This document shows positions 41,240 to 52,361 of a DNA stretch of 64,000 nucleotides, piece after piece. A program made the translations under genes and the position numbers. Position 1 is the first letter of the stretch. Every line of letters begins with the position of its first letter. Source of the DNA: Paracoccus maritimus (GTDB lineage Bacteria > Pseudomonadota > Alphaproteobacteria > Rhodobacterales > Rhodobacteraceae); assembly GCF_025195095.1 (NCBI RefSeq), contig NZ_JANAVZ010000005.1, forward strand, positions 248,001 to 312,000, read 5' to 3'. Below the pieces are notes generated by a model. The model was not told the origin of the DNA. It did no database searches and was given only the letters and a program-made list of their open reading frames with translations.

Positions 41240-41254
41240 GAACAAGAAGTGAAC
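41240..41254 (+). promoter_or_regulatory. SOS box (LexA site) of recA
   Basis: GAAC-N7-GAAC with spacer AAGAAGT, exactly the direct-repeat LexA operator of alphaproteobacteria, 62 bases before the recA ATG. Confidence 0.85.
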
Positions 41255-41315
41255 ATTCTCCACGGCTCGACAGATTGCCCCGCTTCGAGGGCTGTGAAAT
41301 AACGGTGAGGACAAC

Positions 41316-42386
41316 ATGGCACAGGCGAGCATTTTCGACATGAATGACAAACGCGGCGCGGACAAGCAAAAGGCGCTGGACAGTGCACTGGCACAGATCG
41401 AGCGTCAGTTCGGCAAGGGTTCGATCATGAAGCTGGGCAAGGACAACCCGGTGACCGAGATCGAGGCAACCTCGACCGGCTCGCTGGGGCTGGACATCGC
41501 CCTTGGCATCGGCGGTTTGCCCAAGGGACGCATCATCGAGGTCTATGGCCCTGAAAGCAGTGGCAAGACGACGCTGACTCTGCATGCGGTGGCCGAAGAA
41601 CAGAAGAAAGGCGGCGTTTGTGCCTTCGTCGATGCGGAACATGCGCTGGACCCGCAATATGCGCGCAAGCTGGGCGTCAATCTTGACGAATTGCTGATCA
41701 GTCAGCCCGACACCGGTGAACAGGCTCTGGAAATCGTCGATACGCTTGTTCGTTCCGGTGCGGTCAACATGGTGGTTGTCGATTCGGTTGCGGCACTGAC
41801 CCCAAAGGCCGAGATCGAAGGCGATATGGGCGATCATCAGGTGGGTGCGCAGGCGCGCCTGATGAGCCAGGCAATGCGCAAGCTGACCGCCAGCATCGGC
41901 CGGTCGAACTGCATGGTGATCTTCATCAACCAGATCCGCATGAAGATCGGCGTGATGTTCGGTAACCCCGAAACCACTTCCGGTGGGAACGCGCTGAAAT
42001 TCTATGCCTCGGTCCGTTTGGATATCCGCCGCACCGGATCGATCAAGGACCGCGATGAGGTTGTCGGCAACTCGACCCGCGTCAAGGTGGTCAAGAACAA
42101 GGTCGCGCCGCCGTTCCGGCAAGTCGAATTCGACATCATGTATGGCGAAGGCATCAGCAAGATGGGCGAATTGATCGATCTGGGCGTCAAGGCTGGTGTG
42201 GTTGAAAAGTCGGGCGCCTGGTATTCCTATGGCGATCAGCGGATCGGGCAGGGCCGCGAGAACGCCAAGCAGTTTTTGCGCGAGAACCCCGACGCCGCCA
42301 CCGAGATCGAAGACAAGATCCGCGCCAGCCACGGCCTGGATTTCGACACCGCTGGCGGCGAGGAAGAGGCGCTGACCGAAGACTGA
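41316..42386 (+). CDS. recA: recombinase RecA
   Basis: DNA strand-exchange recombinase and LexA co-protease, 356 residues. Walker [14 protein letters not shown], Walker B-type [16 protein letters not shown], loop L1 [22 protein letters not shown], loop L2 around [23 protein letters not shown], and C-terminal acidic tail ([10 protein letters not shown]). An SOS box lies upstream, so it is LexA-controlled. Start ATG is preceded by GGTGAGGACAAC. Confidence 0.98.
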   Translation: MAQASIFDMNDKRGADKQKALDSALAQIERQFGKGSIMKLGKDNPVTEIEATSTGSLGLDIALGIGGLPKGRIIEVYGPESSGKTTLTLHAVAEEQKKGGVCAFVDAEHALDPQYARKLGVNLDELLISQPDTGEQALEIVDTLVRSGAVNMVVVDSVAALTPKAEIEGDMGDHQVGAQARLMSQAMRKLTASIGRSNCMVIFINQIRMKIGVMFGNPETTSGGNALKFYASVRLDIRRTGSIKDRDEVVGNSTRVKVVKNKVAPPFRQVEFDIMYGEGISKMGELIDLGVKAGVVEKSGAWYSYGDQRIGQGRENAKQFLRENPDAATEIEDKIRASHGLDFDTAGGEEEALTED

Positions 42387-42411
42387 CCAGGCTTTACGAT
42401 TTGTGCCGCGG

Positions 42412-42426
42412 CGGGGCATCGCCCCG
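42412..42426 (+). terminator. hairpin after recA
   Basis: CGGGGC-ATC-GCCCCG, 6-bp GC stem with a 3-base loop, 26 bases after the recA stop. No T-run; weak support as a terminator. Confidence 0.4.
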
Positions 42427-42539
42427 GCGGGGTGTTCCTTCGCGGATTCCACATCTTCGACGATCTGCTGGCTTCTGTCATTGCGATCAGCCTGCGGGGC
42501 ACCTTGGATCGCTGGACAGTGAACCCCACGGGGGCTAGA

Positions 42540-42555
42540 CCGGGCGACAGCCCGG
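42540..42555 (+). other. hairpin in the alaS leader
   Basis: CCGGGC-GACA-GCCCGG, 6-bp stem and tetraloop, 37 bases before the alaS ATG; a second small CCCC-ACG-GGGG stem lies just upstream. The 206-base gap between recA and alaS holds no gene. A role in alaS leader control is possible but unproven. Confidence 0.4.
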
Positions 42556-42592
42556 CAGTGGCCGGAAAGCATGCTTGCGATGAAGGCCCCTC

Positions 42593-45250
42593 ATGCCCAG
42601 TCTGAACGATATCCGATCCACCTTTCTAGGTTTCTTCGAGAAGAACGGTCACCGCGTGGTCGACAGCAGCCCGCTGGTGCCGCGAAACGATCCCACGCTG
42701 ATGTTCACCAATTCCGGGATGGTTCAATTCAAGAACCTGTTCACCGGTGTCGAGACGCGCGACTATAACCGCGCGACGACCGCACAGAAATGCGTCCGCG
42801 CGGGCGGCAAGCACAACGATCTGGACAATGTAGGCTACACCGCCCGTCACCATACGTTCTTCGAGATGCTGGGCAACTTCAGCTTCGGCGATTATTTCAA
42901 GTCCGAGGCGATCCCCTATGCGTGGGAATTGCTGACAAAGGATTTCGGCATTCCGAAAGACAAGCTGCTGGTCACGGTCTATCACACCGATGACGAGGCC
43001 GCTGATATATGGAAGAAGGTCGCGGGTCTGTCGGATGACCGCATCATTCGCATCCCGACCAGCGATAATTTCTGGCAGATGGGCCCTACCGGCCCCTGCG
43101 GTCCCTGCACCGAGATTTTCTTTGATCACGGCGACCATATCTGGGGTGGCCCTCCGGGTTCTGCCGACGAGGACGGCGACCGCTTTATCGAGATCTGGAA
43201 CCTGGTCTTCATGCAGAACGAGCAGTTCGAAGACGGCTCGATGCGCGCTTTGGACATGCAGTCGATCGACACCGGAATGGGGCTGGAACGGATCGGAGCG
43301 CTGCTGCAGGGCAAGCACGACAACTATGACACCGACCTGATGCGCAGCCTGATCGAGGCCAGCGCGCATGCGACCAGCGCCGATCCAGATGGACCCGGCA
43401 AGGTGCATCATCGCGTGATCGCCGACCACCTGCGCTCGACCAGTTTCCTGATCGCGGATGGCGTGATGCCCAGTAACGAAGGTCGCGGATATGTGCTGCG
43501 CCGCATCATGCGCCGCGCGATGCGCCATGCTCATATGCTGGGTGCGCAGGATCCCGTCATGCACAGGCTGGTTCCCGCGCTGGTTCATCAGATGGGTGCG
43601 GCCTATCCCGAACTGAATCGTGCGCAGGCCCTGATCGAGGAAACCCTGCGATCCGAGGAATCCCGTTTCCGGCAGACACTGGATCGTGGTTTGCGCCTGC
43701 TGGATGACGAGTTGGGCAAACTGCCAGAAGGCGCGAACCTGCCCGGCGAAGCTGCCTTCAAGCTGTATGACACCTATGGTTTCCCCCTGGACCTGACGCA
43801 GGACGCGTTGCGCGAGCAGGGCAGGGCGGTGGATATTGCGGGTTTCGACACTGCCATGGCCGAACAGAAGGCGAAGGCACGCGCGGCCTGGGCCGGCAGC
43901 GGCGAGACGAAGGACGCCGCGATCTGGTATGATCTGGCCGATCAGCATGGCGCGACCGAATTCCTGGGCTATGACACCGAAGAGGCCGAGGGGCAGGTCA
44001 TGGCCCTGGTTAAGGACGGTGCCGAGATTGCCGAGGCCAGGGGAGGCGACACGATCCAGATCGTGGTGAACCAGTCTCCGTTCTACGCTGAATCGGGCGG
44101 TCAGGTCGGCGATAGCGGTCTGATCAAGACCGAGACCGGCGCCGCGCGCGTGACCGACACCAAGAAGGTCGCGGGCGTGTTCGTACATGTGGCCGAGGTG
44201 ACGATGGGAACGCTGGCCCGCGGTCAGGCTGCGCAGCTGTCGGTGGACCATGATCGTCGCGGCATGATCCGGGCAAACCATTCGGCCACGCACCTGCTGC
44301 ACGAGGCTTTGCGGCGCACGCTTGGCGAACATGTCGCACAGCGCGGCAGCTTGAACGCGCCGGATCGGCTGCGCTTTGACTTCAGCCACAACCATGCGGT
44401 TGGCGCTGAGGAAATGGCGAAGATCGAAGGCGAGGTGAACGACTATATCCGCCAGAACAGCCCCGTCGAAACCCGCATAATGACACCCGACGATGCCCGC
44501 GCCATCGGCGCGCAGGCGCTGTTTGGCGAGAAATACGGCGATGAGGTGCGGGTCGTCTCGATGGGCCGGCAGGCCAATTCGGGCAAGGGCGGCGACGGTC
44601 AGACCTATTCGCTGGAGCTTTGCGGCGGCACCCATGTCGCGCGCACCGGCGATATCGGGGCATTTGCCCTGCTGAGCGACGGCGCCTCGAGTGCGGGGGT
44701 GCGCCGGATCGAGGCGTTGACCGGCCAGGCGGCGCTGGAATATCTGCGCGGCGCCGACCGTCAGCTGAGTGAGATTGCAGGCATCCTTAAGGCCCAGGCT
44801 GGCGATGTCGTGAACCGCGTGCGCGCGCTGTCGGATGAACGCAAGGCGCTGGCCAACGAGGTCGCACAGCTGAAGCGTCAGTTGGCGATGGGCGGTGGCG
44901 GAGCGGCCGAGGCGAAAGAAATCGGCGGCGTCAAGTTCATCGGCCGCAGGGTCGAGGGGGTCGGCGGCAAAGAGCTTGGCCCTCTGGTTGATGAGATGAA
45001 GGCGCAACTGGGCAGCGGTGCCGTGCTGGTCCTGGCTGAAGCCGACGGGAAGGCAACCGTCGCGGCGGGCGTGACCCCGGATCTGGTGGAACGTCTCAGC
45101 GCGGTGACGCTGGTTCAGGCGGCAACGGTTGCGCTTGGCGGCAAGGGTGGCGGTGGCCGCCCCGACCGCGCACAGGGCGGTGCGCCCAGCCTTGATGCCG
45201 CCGATGCCGCGTTTGCCGAGGTTGAGAAGCTGATCGGAGAGATCGCATGA
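42593..45250 (+). CDS. alaS: alanyl-tRNA synthetase
   Basis: Class II synthetase charging tRNA-Ala, 885 residues. Catalytic core: [59 protein letters not shown] block, and NLVFMQ. The editing domain has the zinc motif [15 protein letters not shown] with [13 protein letters not shown]. The C-terminal C-Ala region ends with [17 protein letters not shown]. Normal length and motifs. Overlaps the DUF1330 gene by 4 bases (ATGA). Confidence 0.98.
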   Translation: MPSLNDIRSTFLGFFEKNGHRVVDSSPLVPRNDPTLMFTNSGMVQFKNLFTGVETRDYNRATTAQKCVRAGGKHNDLDNVGYTARHHTFFEMLGNFSFGDYFKSEAIPYAWELLTKDFGIPKDKLLVTVYHTDDEAADIWKKVAGLSDDRIIRIPTSDNFWQMGPTGPCGPCTEIFFDHGDHIWGGPPGSADEDGDRFIEIWNLVFMQNEQFEDGSMRALDMQSIDTGMGLERIGALLQGKHDNYDTDLMRSLIEASAHATSADPDGPGKVHHRVIADHLRSTSFLIADGVMPSNEGRGYVLRRIMRRAMRHAHMLGAQDPVMHRLVPALVHQMGAAYPELNRAQALIEETLRSEESRFRQTLDRGLRLLDDELGKLPEGANLPGEAAFKLYDTYGFPLDLTQDALREQGRAVDIAGFDTAMAEQKAKARAAWAGSGETKDAAIWYDLADQHGATEFLGYDTEEAEGQVMALVKDGAEIAEARGGDTIQIVVNQSPFYAESGGQVGDSGLIKTETGAARVTDTKKVAGVFVHVAEVTMGTLARGQAAQLSVDHDRRGMIRANHSATHLLHEALRRTLGEHVAQRGSLNAPDRLRFDFSHNHAVGAEEMAKIEGEVNDYIRQNSPVETRIMTPDDARAIGAQALFGEKYGDEVRVVSMGRQANSGKGGDGQTYSLELCGGTHVARTGDIGAFALLSDGASSAGVRRIEALTGQAALEYLRGADRQLSEIAGILKAQAGDVVNRVRALSDERKALANEVAQLKRQLAMGGGGAAEAKEIGGVKFIGRRVEGVGGKELGPLVDEMKAQLGSGAVLVLAEADGKATVAAGVTPDLVERLSAVTLVQAATVALGGKGGGGRPDRAQGGAPSLDAADAAFAEVEKLIGEIA

Positions 45251-45546
45251 CCGCGCTTTGGATCGCCCATGTCCATGTGATCGATGCCGAGGCCTATGGT
45301 CGCTATGCGAAAGCGGCCGGCCCGGCAATCGCGGCCCATGGTGGCGTCTTTCTGGCCCGCGGTGGGCGCTACAGGCAAATGGAAGGCGGCGATCGTTCAC
45401 GCAATGTCGTGGCCCGCTTTCCCAGCCTTGAGGCCGCAGTTGCCTGTTACGAGAGCAGGGAATACCAGGCTGCCCTTGAACATGCCAAGGGCGCGGCCGA
45501 GCGCGACCTTGTGATCGTCGAGGAAACCCCGCCTGCATCTGAATAG
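45247..45546 (+). CDS. DUF1330 family protein
   Basis: Small protein of 99 residues with a ferredoxin-like alpha/beta fold of the DUF1330 family. Landmarks: [62 protein letters not shown]. Function unknown. Translated directly after alaS via ATGA. Confidence 0.92.
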   Translation: MTALWIAHVHVIDAEAYGRYAKAAGPAIAAHGGVFLARGGRYRQMEGGDRSRNVVARFPSLEAAVACYESREYQAALEHAKGAAERDLVIVEETPPASE

Positions 45547-45611
45547 GTGAACGCCTCAGACTTTCGTGCTAGGGCTGGCGCAAAGACGTCAAGACACGAA
45601 GGGGCAGGATC

Positions 45612-46406
45612 ATGTGCCGTTGGGCGGCCTATGTGGGCCAACCCATTTTCCTTGAAGATATCGTCAGCCGCCCGGCGCATTCGTTGATCCGGCAAAGCCA
45701 AGGCGCGACCCGCTGCACCACGCCGGTCAATGCCGACGGCTTCGGACTGGCCTGGTACGGCGAACGCGGCGCACCGGGGCTGTATCGCGATGTGATGCCC
45801 GCTTGGTCGGACCCGAACCTGCGCAGTCTGGTCGCCCAGGTGCGCTCCGGCCTGTTCATGGCACATGTCCGCGCCTCGACCGGCACCGCGACCAGCCGCA
45901 ACAATTGCCATCCTTTCGTCGTCGGAAACTGGTCCTTCATGCATAATGGCCAGTTCGGCGGCTACGATGCTTTCCGTCGCGATGCCGATTTTCTGATACC
46001 CGATGCGCTGTATGGACACCGCAAGGGCGCGACCGACAGTGAGGCGTTGTTCCTGATCGCACTGGGTGAGGGTCTGGCCGACGACCCGATCGGCGCGATG
46101 AGTCGCGCAATCGGGCGCCTGTCGGCCCTGTCGCGCCGCCGAGGCATGGCACCGCATGTTCGCGTCACCTGCGCCTTTTCGGATGGCATCCGTCTGTTCG
46201 CACTGCGCTGCGCGAGCGACGACCATGCACCGACGTTGTTCCATCGCTGGTCCGACAGTCGCAATGGGCGGGCGGTGGTGTCAGAACCTCTGGAGACGGA
46301 TGAGGATGATTGGCAAGAAGTGCCGTCGGGCAGCTTCTGCATCTTCGAGGGGCAGGAAGTGAAGATCAGCGATTTCCGGATCGAGGAAACGGCGCAGGTT
46401 GCCTGA
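45612..46406 (+). CDS. class II glutamine amidotransferase (YafJ/EgtC-like)
   Basis: N-terminal nucleophile amidotransferase of 264 residues. Nucleophile Cys2 in MCRWAAYVGQP; NADGFGLAWYGERGAPG, FMAHVRASTGTATSRNNCHPF and WSFMHNGQFGG are the glutaminase-domain motifs. The family includes EgtC (ergothioneine pathway) and YafJ; the other ergothioneine genes are not here, so the substrate is open. Start preceded by AAGGGGCAGGATC. It converges on the DUF4177 gene with a 2-base gap. Confidence 0.9.
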   Translation: MCRWAAYVGQPIFLEDIVSRPAHSLIRQSQGATRCTTPVNADGFGLAWYGERGAPGLYRDVMPAWSDPNLRSLVAQVRSGLFMAHVRASTGTATSRNNCHPFVVGNWSFMHNGQFGGYDAFRRDADFLIPDALYGHRKGATDSEALFLIALGEGLADDPIGAMSRAIGRLSALSRRRGMAPHVRVTCAFSDGIRLFALRCASDDHAPTLFHRWSDSRNGRAVVSEPLETDEDDWQEVPSGSFCIFEGQEVKISDFRIEETAQVA

Positions 46407-46408
46407 CC

Positions 46409-46846
46409 TCAGCCCTGCGAATCTGCCTTGTGGTCGGATCCACTTTCGGCCCTGTTCGACAGCTGGGGGTCGGCGGGATCGGATGAAACCGCGCGGCCAG
46501 GTGATGCAGCTTCGGGCAGATGCGGGGTGGGGCGCGGCTGCGGCGCAGGCGACGCCGCGGCGGGATATTCCGGCTGCGGCCTGCGTTCCATATCTGCGAC
46601 GCTGCCGGCCGATGCGGTCTGTGGACGGCGGAAAATCAGCAGATTGTGATAGACGGTGGCACGGCCCGTCAGTCCGCTGCGCTCTTCCGAGGGAAGAACA
46701 TCGGCCCGGATATACTCCCAGCCCTCAGATGCCATCCGGTTCAGCTCGGCCGCGACCGCCAGGGCGTACCGGTCTGTCGGGGTCTTCGCGTCTTTCGCCT
46801 TTTCGCCGCGGGTCGGGGCCGGAATGGCGGTATATTCGAAGCGCAT
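46409..46846 (-). CDS. DUF4177 domain-containing protein
   Basis: Protein of 145 residues from ATG 46846 (MRFEYTAIPAPTRGEKAKD). The first 85 residues hold the DUF4177 domain (YALAVAAELNRMASEGWEYIRADVLP, LTGRATVYHNLLIFRRP). The rest is a proline/alanine-rich, disordered tail. Role unknown. It lies immediately before the ribosomal cluster, on the other strand, in the position where other genomes have the proximal spc-operon genes. Confidence 0.85.
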   Translation of the reverse strand: MRFEYTAIPAPTRGEKAKDAKTPTDRYALAVAAELNRMASEGWEYIRADVLPSEERSGLTGRATVYHNLLIFRRPQTASAGSVADMERRPQPEYPAAASPAPQPRPTPHLPEAASPGRAVSSDPADPQLSNRAESGSDHKADSQG

Positions 46847-46977
46847 CGTGCTGTCCTGCCTGAGATCCGAGATGACAGATAAAGCAGTCGCCGCCACAAG
46901 GAAAGTGCGCGCGGGTCGCACGATCCGGCAAATCCGCGTCGGTTCTGTGGCCCGGCAGTCGGCATCTGATGGGATGC

Positions 46978-47006
46978 TTGACCGGACCGCCACGCTTCGG
47001 TATCAG
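46978..47006 (+). promoter_or_regulatory. sigma-70 promoter of the rplO operon
   Basis: TTGACC (46978-46983), 17-base spacer, TATCAG (47001-47006), giving a leader of about 90 bases before rplO. Strong spacing and -35. Confidence 0.6.
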
Positions 47007-47103
47007 CGCGCGGTGCCTGAAACGGGCATCGACTGATGAAACCAAGAAATGCCGTGGCCATCCTGTCTCGCTTCGAGGATGTGTCCGGCCAAGGAGAAGC
47101 GAC

Positions 47104-47580
47104 ATGAAACTGCATGAAATTCACGATAACGAAGGCGCAAACCGCAAGAAAAAGCGTGTTGCGCGCGGCCCCGGCTCGGGCAAGGGCAAGACCGCTGGCC
47201 GCGGTATCAAGGGTCAGAAATCGCGTTCCGGCGTCGCGCTGGGTGGTTACGAAGGCGGCCAGATGCCGCTGTATCGTCGCCTGCCCAAGCGTGGCTTCAC
47301 CAAGCCGAACGCAAAAAGCTTCGCGGTGATCAACCTGGGTCAACTGCAGTCCTTCGTGGATGCAGGCAAGCTGGACCCGAAAGCCGAAGTGACCGAGGAT
47401 TCGCTGGTCGAAGCCGGTATCGTCCGCCGCAAGCTGGACGGTGTGCGTCTGCTGGCGAAAGGCGAACTGAAGGCGGGGCTGACCATCGTCGTCACCGGCG
47501 CATCCAAGGCTGCTGTCGAAGCGGTCGAGAAGGCGGGCGGCAAGGTGACGCTGCCGGCTGCTGCGGCGGCCGCGGAATAA
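47104..47580 (+). CDS. rplO: 50S ribosomal protein L15
   Basis: Large-subunit protein L15, 158 residues, from ATG 47104 ([19 protein letters not shown]) with AAGGAGAAGCGAC upstream. [22 protein letters not shown] and [18 protein letters not shown] are the family glycine/basic blocks. First gene of the distal ribosomal cluster; rpmD and the rest of the proximal spc operon are not upstream. Confidence 0.97.
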   Translation: MKLHEIHDNEGANRKKKRVARGPGSGKGKTAGRGIKGQKSRSGVALGGYEGGQMPLYRRLPKRGFTKPNAKSFAVINLGQLQSFVDAGKLDPKAEVTEDSLVEAGIVRRKLDGVRLLAKGELKAGLTIVVTGASKAAVEAVEKAGGKVTLPAAAAAAE

Positions 47581-47590
47581 GCTGTTGATT

Positions 47591-47606
47591 GGGGCGCACG
47601 CGCCCC
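47591..47606 (+). other. hairpin between rplO and secY
   Basis: Perfect GGGGCGC-AC-GCGCCCC, 11 bases after the rplO stop. May tune expression between rplO and secY; no T-run. Confidence 0.45.
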
Positions 47607-47631
47607 ATAGATAGCGAAGCAGGTTTTCCAG

Positions 47632-47665
47632 GCGCCGCCGGTCCCCGGAAACGGGTCGGCGGCGC
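47632..47665 (+). other. long GNRA-capped hairpin before secY
   Basis: 9-bp stem GCGCCGCCG/CGGCGGCGC (47632-47640 with 47657-47665) with an inner CCCG-GAAA-CGGG cap. Ends 24 bases before the secY ATG. Likely to form in mRNA; function unknown. Confidence 0.5.
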
Positions 47666-47689
47666 TGTCATGACACGGGACGGATTCAC

Positions 47690-49060
<1,371 letters not shown>

Positions 49061-49100
49061 GACTGACTGAAGAACAGCCAGCCGAGGGGGACAGGCTTTC

Positions 49101-49682
49101 ATGACGATCAACATTATTCTTCTGGGGCCTCCGGGTGCCGGCAAAGGAACGCAGGCCAAGAAACTGGTCGAAGATCGGGGCGTGGTGCAGTTGTCGACGG
49201 GCGACATGCTGCGCGCGGCCCGCAGTTCGGGCACGGAAATGGGCAATCGCGTTGCAGCGGTCATGGACCGCGGCGAACTGGTTACCGATGAGATCGTCAT
49301 CGGTCTGATCCGCGAGAAACTGGAAGAGGGCGGCAAGGGCTTCATCTTTGACGGCTTCCCGCGCACTCTGGCTCAGGCTGACGCGTTGGGCGATCTGCTG
49401 ACCGAGATGGGCATGAAACTGGATGCCGCGATTGAACTGAAGGTCGATGACGAGGCGCTGGTTGCACGCATCGTCAAGCGCGCCGAGGAATCGCGCGCTG
49501 CCGGTGAGCCTGTGCGCAAGGACGACACGCCCGAGGTCTTTTCCGACCGCCTGCGCGAGTACTACAAGAAGACCGCGCCGCTTCTTGGTTACTATTATGC
49601 CAAGGGCGATCTTCGGCAGGTGGACGGCATGGCGCCGATGGACCAGGTGGCCGCCCAGATCGCGGACGTTCTGGGGGACTGA
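49101..49682 (+). CDS. adk: adenylate kinase
   Basis: Converts AMP + ATP to 2 ADP, 193 residues. P-loop [19 protein letters not shown]-binding STGDMLRAA and [16 protein letters not shown]. The lid region is short ([21 protein letters not shown]), without the zinc-binding insertion of long bacterial Adk. Starts 40 bases after secY; followed by a terminator. Confidence 0.98.
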   Translation: MTINIILLGPPGAGKGTQAKKLVEDRGVVQLSTGDMLRAARSSGTEMGNRVAAVMDRGELVTDEIVIGLIREKLEEGGKGFIFDGFPRTLAQADALGDLLTEMGMKLDAAIELKVDDEALVARIVKRAEESRAAGEPVRKDDTPEVFSDRLREYYKKTAPLLGYYYAKGDLRQVDGMAPMDQVAAQIADVLGD

Positions 49683-49725
49683 AACCTTCGCCTTGATCCG
49701 CTTTGCGGCTTGTCAAGATGAATTC

Positions 49726-49760
49726 GACGCCTGCCCTTGACGGGGCAGGCGTCTGCCTTT
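49726..49760 (+). terminator. intrinsic terminator after adk
   Basis: Perfect 11-bp stem GACGCCTGCCC/GGGCAGGCGTC (49726-49736 with 49743-49753), 6-base loop, followed by TGCCTTT. Separates rplO-secY-adk from rpsM onward. Confidence 0.8.
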
Positions 49761-49813
49761 AGATCACGGCATCTCGTAAGAGAATCATCCGCATGTCGGG
49801 TGGACGATAGACT

Positions 49814-49874
49814 GGCCCGAAGGCACGGCCCTCGGGCCTTGTGTTGTGAAAAAAGGTTCCGGTGCTACGGAACC
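49814..49874 (+). promoter_or_regulatory. tandem hairpins in the rpsM leader
   Basis: First stem GGCCCGA/TCGGGCC (49814-49820 with 49832-49838), second stem GGTTCCG/CGGAACC (49855-49861 with 49868-49874) with a 6-base loop, ending 21 bases before the rpsM ATG. Candidate ribosomal-protein leader; unproven. Confidence 0.45.
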
Positions 49875-49895
49875 GCAACTGGAAAAGGATAACGC

Positions 49896-50264
49896 GTGGC
49901 TCGTATTGCTGGCGTCAACATTCCGACGGGGAAACGTGTCCCCATCGCACTGACCTATATCCATGGCATCGGCTCCATGTATGCCGAACAGATCTGCGAG
50001 GCCGTCGGCATCGACCGCGCGCGCCGCATCAACGAGCTGTCGGATGCCGAAGTTCTGCAGATCCGTGAGTATATCGACGCCAATCTGACCGTCGAAGGCG
50101 ATCTGCGCCGCGAGAACCAGATGAACATCAAGCGGATGATGGATCTGGGGTCGTATCGTGGTCTGCGTCATCGTCGTGGCCTGCCGGTCCGCGGTCAGCG
50201 CACCCACACCAATGCCCGCACCCGCAAGGGCCCGGCGAAGCCGATCGCCGGCAAGAAGAAGTAA
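49896..50264 (+). CDS. rpsM: 30S ribosomal protein S13
   Basis: Small-subunit protein S13, 122 residues, contacting tRNA and L5 across the subunit bridge. Landmarks: [65 protein letters not shown] tail motif. First gene after the adk terminator; its leader has two hairpins. Confidence 0.98.
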   Translation: MARIAGVNIPTGKRVPIALTYIHGIGSMYAEQICEAVGIDRARRINELSDAEVLQIREYIDANLTVEGDLRRENQMNIKRMMDLGSYRGLRHRRGLPVRGQRTHTNARTRKGPAKPIAGKKK

Positions 50265-50276
50265 GGGGGACGGACA

Positions 50277-50666
50277 ATGGCTCGCGACAAGACTCGTATG
50301 AAGCGCAAGGAACGCAAAAACATCGCCACCGGTGTGGCGCATGTTAATTCCAGCTTCAACAATACCAAGATCCTGATTTCTGACGTTCAGGGCAACGCGA
50401 TCTCGTGGTCGTCCGCCGGAACGATGGGCTTCAAGGGCAGCCGTAAGTCGACGCCCTACGCCGCACAGATGGCCGCCGAAGACGCCGGCCGCAAGGCGCA
50501 GGAACATGGCGTGAAGACGCTGGAAGTCGAAGTTCAGGGCCCCGGCTCGGGCCGCGAATCGGCCTTGCGCGCATTGGCTGCGGTCGGCTTCAACATCACG
50601 GCAATCCGCGATGTGACCCCGATTGCACATAACGGCTGCCGCCCGCCCAAGCGTCGCCGCGTCTGA
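50277..50666 (+). CDS. rpsK: 30S ribosomal protein S11
   Basis: Small-subunit platform protein S11, 129 residues. Landmarks: [55 protein letters not shown], and the C-terminal [18 protein letters not shown]. 12 bases after rpsM. A terminator follows. Confidence 0.98.
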   Translation: MARDKTRMKRKERKNIATGVAHVNSSFNNTKILISDVQGNAISWSSAGTMGFKGSRKSTPYAAQMAAEDAGRKAQEHGVKTLEVEVQGPGSGRESALRALAAVGFNITAIRDVTPIAHNGCRPPKRRRV

Positions 50667-50683
50667 TCCTGGATTATCAATAC

Positions 50684-50717
50684 CCTGCCCGTGCCAAGAG
50701 GCGCGGGCAGGACTTTT
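50684..50717 (+). terminator. intrinsic terminator between rpsK and rpoA
   Basis: 12-bp stem with one G-U pair (50684-50695 with 50700-50711), AAGA loop, then ACTTTT. Probably partial, since rpoA lies downstream. Confidence 0.7.
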
Positions 50718-50781
50718 CGCATTTCACCTCGGGCGTTTCCGACCTTGGTCATGGGCCGGGAACAAGTATGGAGGCAAATCC

Positions 50782-51798
50782 ATGATCCACAAGAATTGGG
50801 CCGAGCTCATCAAGCCGACACAGCTGGTCGTCAAGCCGGGCGCAGACGCGACCCGGACCGCGACGCTGGTCGCCGAGCCGCTGGAGCGGGGCTTTGGCCT
50901 GACGCTTGGCAACGCGCTGCGCCGGGTGCTTCTGTCGTCGCTGCAGGGCGGCGCGATCACCTCGGTCCAGATCGATAACGTCCTGCACGAATTCAGCAGC
51001 GTTGCCGGGGTCCGCGAGGACGTCACCGACATCGTGCTGAACCTAAAGGGCGTCACGCTGAAGATGGATGTCGAAGGCCCCAAGAGGCTGACGCTTGCGG
51101 CGAAGGGTCCGGGCGAGGTCAAGGCCAGCGCCATTCAGGAAACCGCCGGTATCACGGTTCTGAACCGCGATCATGTCATCTGCCATCTGGATGACGGCGC
51201 CGATCTGAACATGGAACTGACCGTCGCGACCGGCAAGGGTTATGTCGCCGCGGACAAGAACCGTCCCGAAGATGCCCCGATCGGTCTGATCCCGATCGAT
51301 GCGATCTTCTCGCCGGTGAAGCGTGTCAGCTATGAAGTCACGCCGACCCGCGAAGGGCAGGTGCTGGACTATGACAAGCTGACGATGAAGATCGAGACGG
51401 ACGGCTCGCTGACGCCGGAAGACGCCGTGGCCTACGCCGCGCGGATCGTTCAGGACCAGCTTTCGGTGTTCGTGAACTTCGACGAGCCGGAATCGGCCAG
51501 CCGCCAAGACAGCGATGACGGGCTGGAATTCGATCCGCGCCTGTTGAAGAAGGTTGATGAGCTGGAGCTGTCTGTCCGTTCGGCGAACTGCCTGAAGAAC
51601 GACAACATCGTCTATATCGGCGACCTGATCCAGAAGACCGAAGCCGAGATGCTGCGGACCCCGAACTTCGGCCGCAAATCCTTGAACGAGATCAAGGAAG
51701 TGCTGTCGGGCATGGGCCTGCACCTGGGCATGGACGTGGTCGATTGGCCGCCGGAGAACATCGAGGATCTGGCCAAGCGTTTCGACGACCAGTTCTGA
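50782..51798 (+). CDS. rpoA: RNA polymerase subunit alpha
   Basis: Alpha subunit of RNA polymerase, 338 residues from ATG 50782 ([20 protein letters not shown]) with GGAGGC upstream. N-terminal dimerisation domain ([31 protein letters not shown] and GIPEFSS-type region here [15 protein letters not shown]). C-terminal domain that binds UP elements and activators: [34 protein letters not shown]. Normal length. Confidence 0.98.
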   Translation: MIHKNWAELIKPTQLVVKPGADATRTATLVAEPLERGFGLTLGNALRRVLLSSLQGGAITSVQIDNVLHEFSSVAGVREDVTDIVLNLKGVTLKMDVEGPKRLTLAAKGPGEVKASAIQETAGITVLNRDHVICHLDDGADLNMELTVATGKGYVAADKNRPEDAPIGLIPIDAIFSPVKRVSYEVTPTREGQVLDYDKLTMKIETDGSLTPEDAVAYAARIVQDQLSVFVNFDEPESASRQDSDDGLEFDPRLLKKVDELELSVRSANCLKNDNIVYIGDLIQKTEAEMLRTPNFGRKSLNEIKEVLSGMGLHLGMDVVDWPPENIEDLAKRFDDQF

Positions 51799-51803
51799 GA
51801 AAT

Positions 51804-51825
51804 GGACGGGGGGTGACCCCCGTCC
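51804..51825 (+). other. strong hairpin between rpoA and rplQ
   Basis: Perfect 9-bp stem GGACGGGGG/CCCCCGTCC with a GTGA loop, 6 bases after the rpoA stop. No T-run, so perhaps an mRNA-processing or pause site. Confidence 0.5.
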
Positions 51826-51905
51826 CATTCGGGCGCAAGCCCCAAGGAGAGTGGCCCGCACGCATGGGCTGCCGGACAAAGCAAAACACGCACTAGGAGA
51901 TCATC

Positions 51906-52322
51906 ATGCGTCACGCCCGCGGCTATCGCCGCCTCAACCGTACCCACGAGCACCGCAAGGCGCTGTTTGCCAACATGGCCGGCTCGCTGATCGAGCACGA
52001 GCAGATCAAGACGACGCTGCCCAAGGCCAAGGAACTGCGTCCGATCGTGGAAAAGCTGATCACGCTTGCCAAGCGCGGCGATCTGCACGCCCGCCGTCAG
52101 GCCGCGTCGCAGTTGAAGCAGGACCAGCACGTCGCCAAGCTGTTCGACGAGCTGGGCGCCCGCTACAAGGACCGCCAGGGTGGATATGTCCGCGTCCTGA
52201 AGGCCGGCTTCCGTTATGGTGACATGGCCCCCATGGCGATCATCGAACTGGTGGACCGCGATCCGTCGGCCAAGGGCGCTGCTGATCGGGCGCGCACCGA
52301 AGCTGAAGTTGCCGAGGATTGA
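51906..52322 (+). CDS. rplQ: 50S ribosomal protein L17
   Basis: Large-subunit protein L17, 138 residues: [47 protein letters not shown], and the C-terminal [26 protein letters not shown]. Last gene of the ribosomal cluster; a strong terminator follows. Confidence 0.98.
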   Translation: MRHARGYRRLNRTHEHRKALFANMAGSLIEHEQIKTTLPKAKELRPIVEKLITLAKRGDLHARRQAASQLKQDQHVAKLFDELGARYKDRQGGYVRVLKAGFRYGDMAPMAIIELVDRDPSAKGAADRARTEAEVAED

Positions 52323-52361
52323 TAATGGCCTGGCGCCCGTGATGGGCGCTACTCATACGAA

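Noticed and set aside
42626-45538. 970-codon open frame on the minus strand opposite alaS
   Set aside because: Same reason: antisense shadow of a conserved synthetase, no recognisable motif.
46874-47036. Short frame before rplO with TIRQIRVGS, faintly like ribosomal protein L30 (rpmD)
   Set aside because: Only the first dozen residues look similar; the conserved L30 core (ATL-GLGL and DTP-VRGM blocks) is missing, and there is no ribosome-binding site. It also overlaps the likely rplO promoter.
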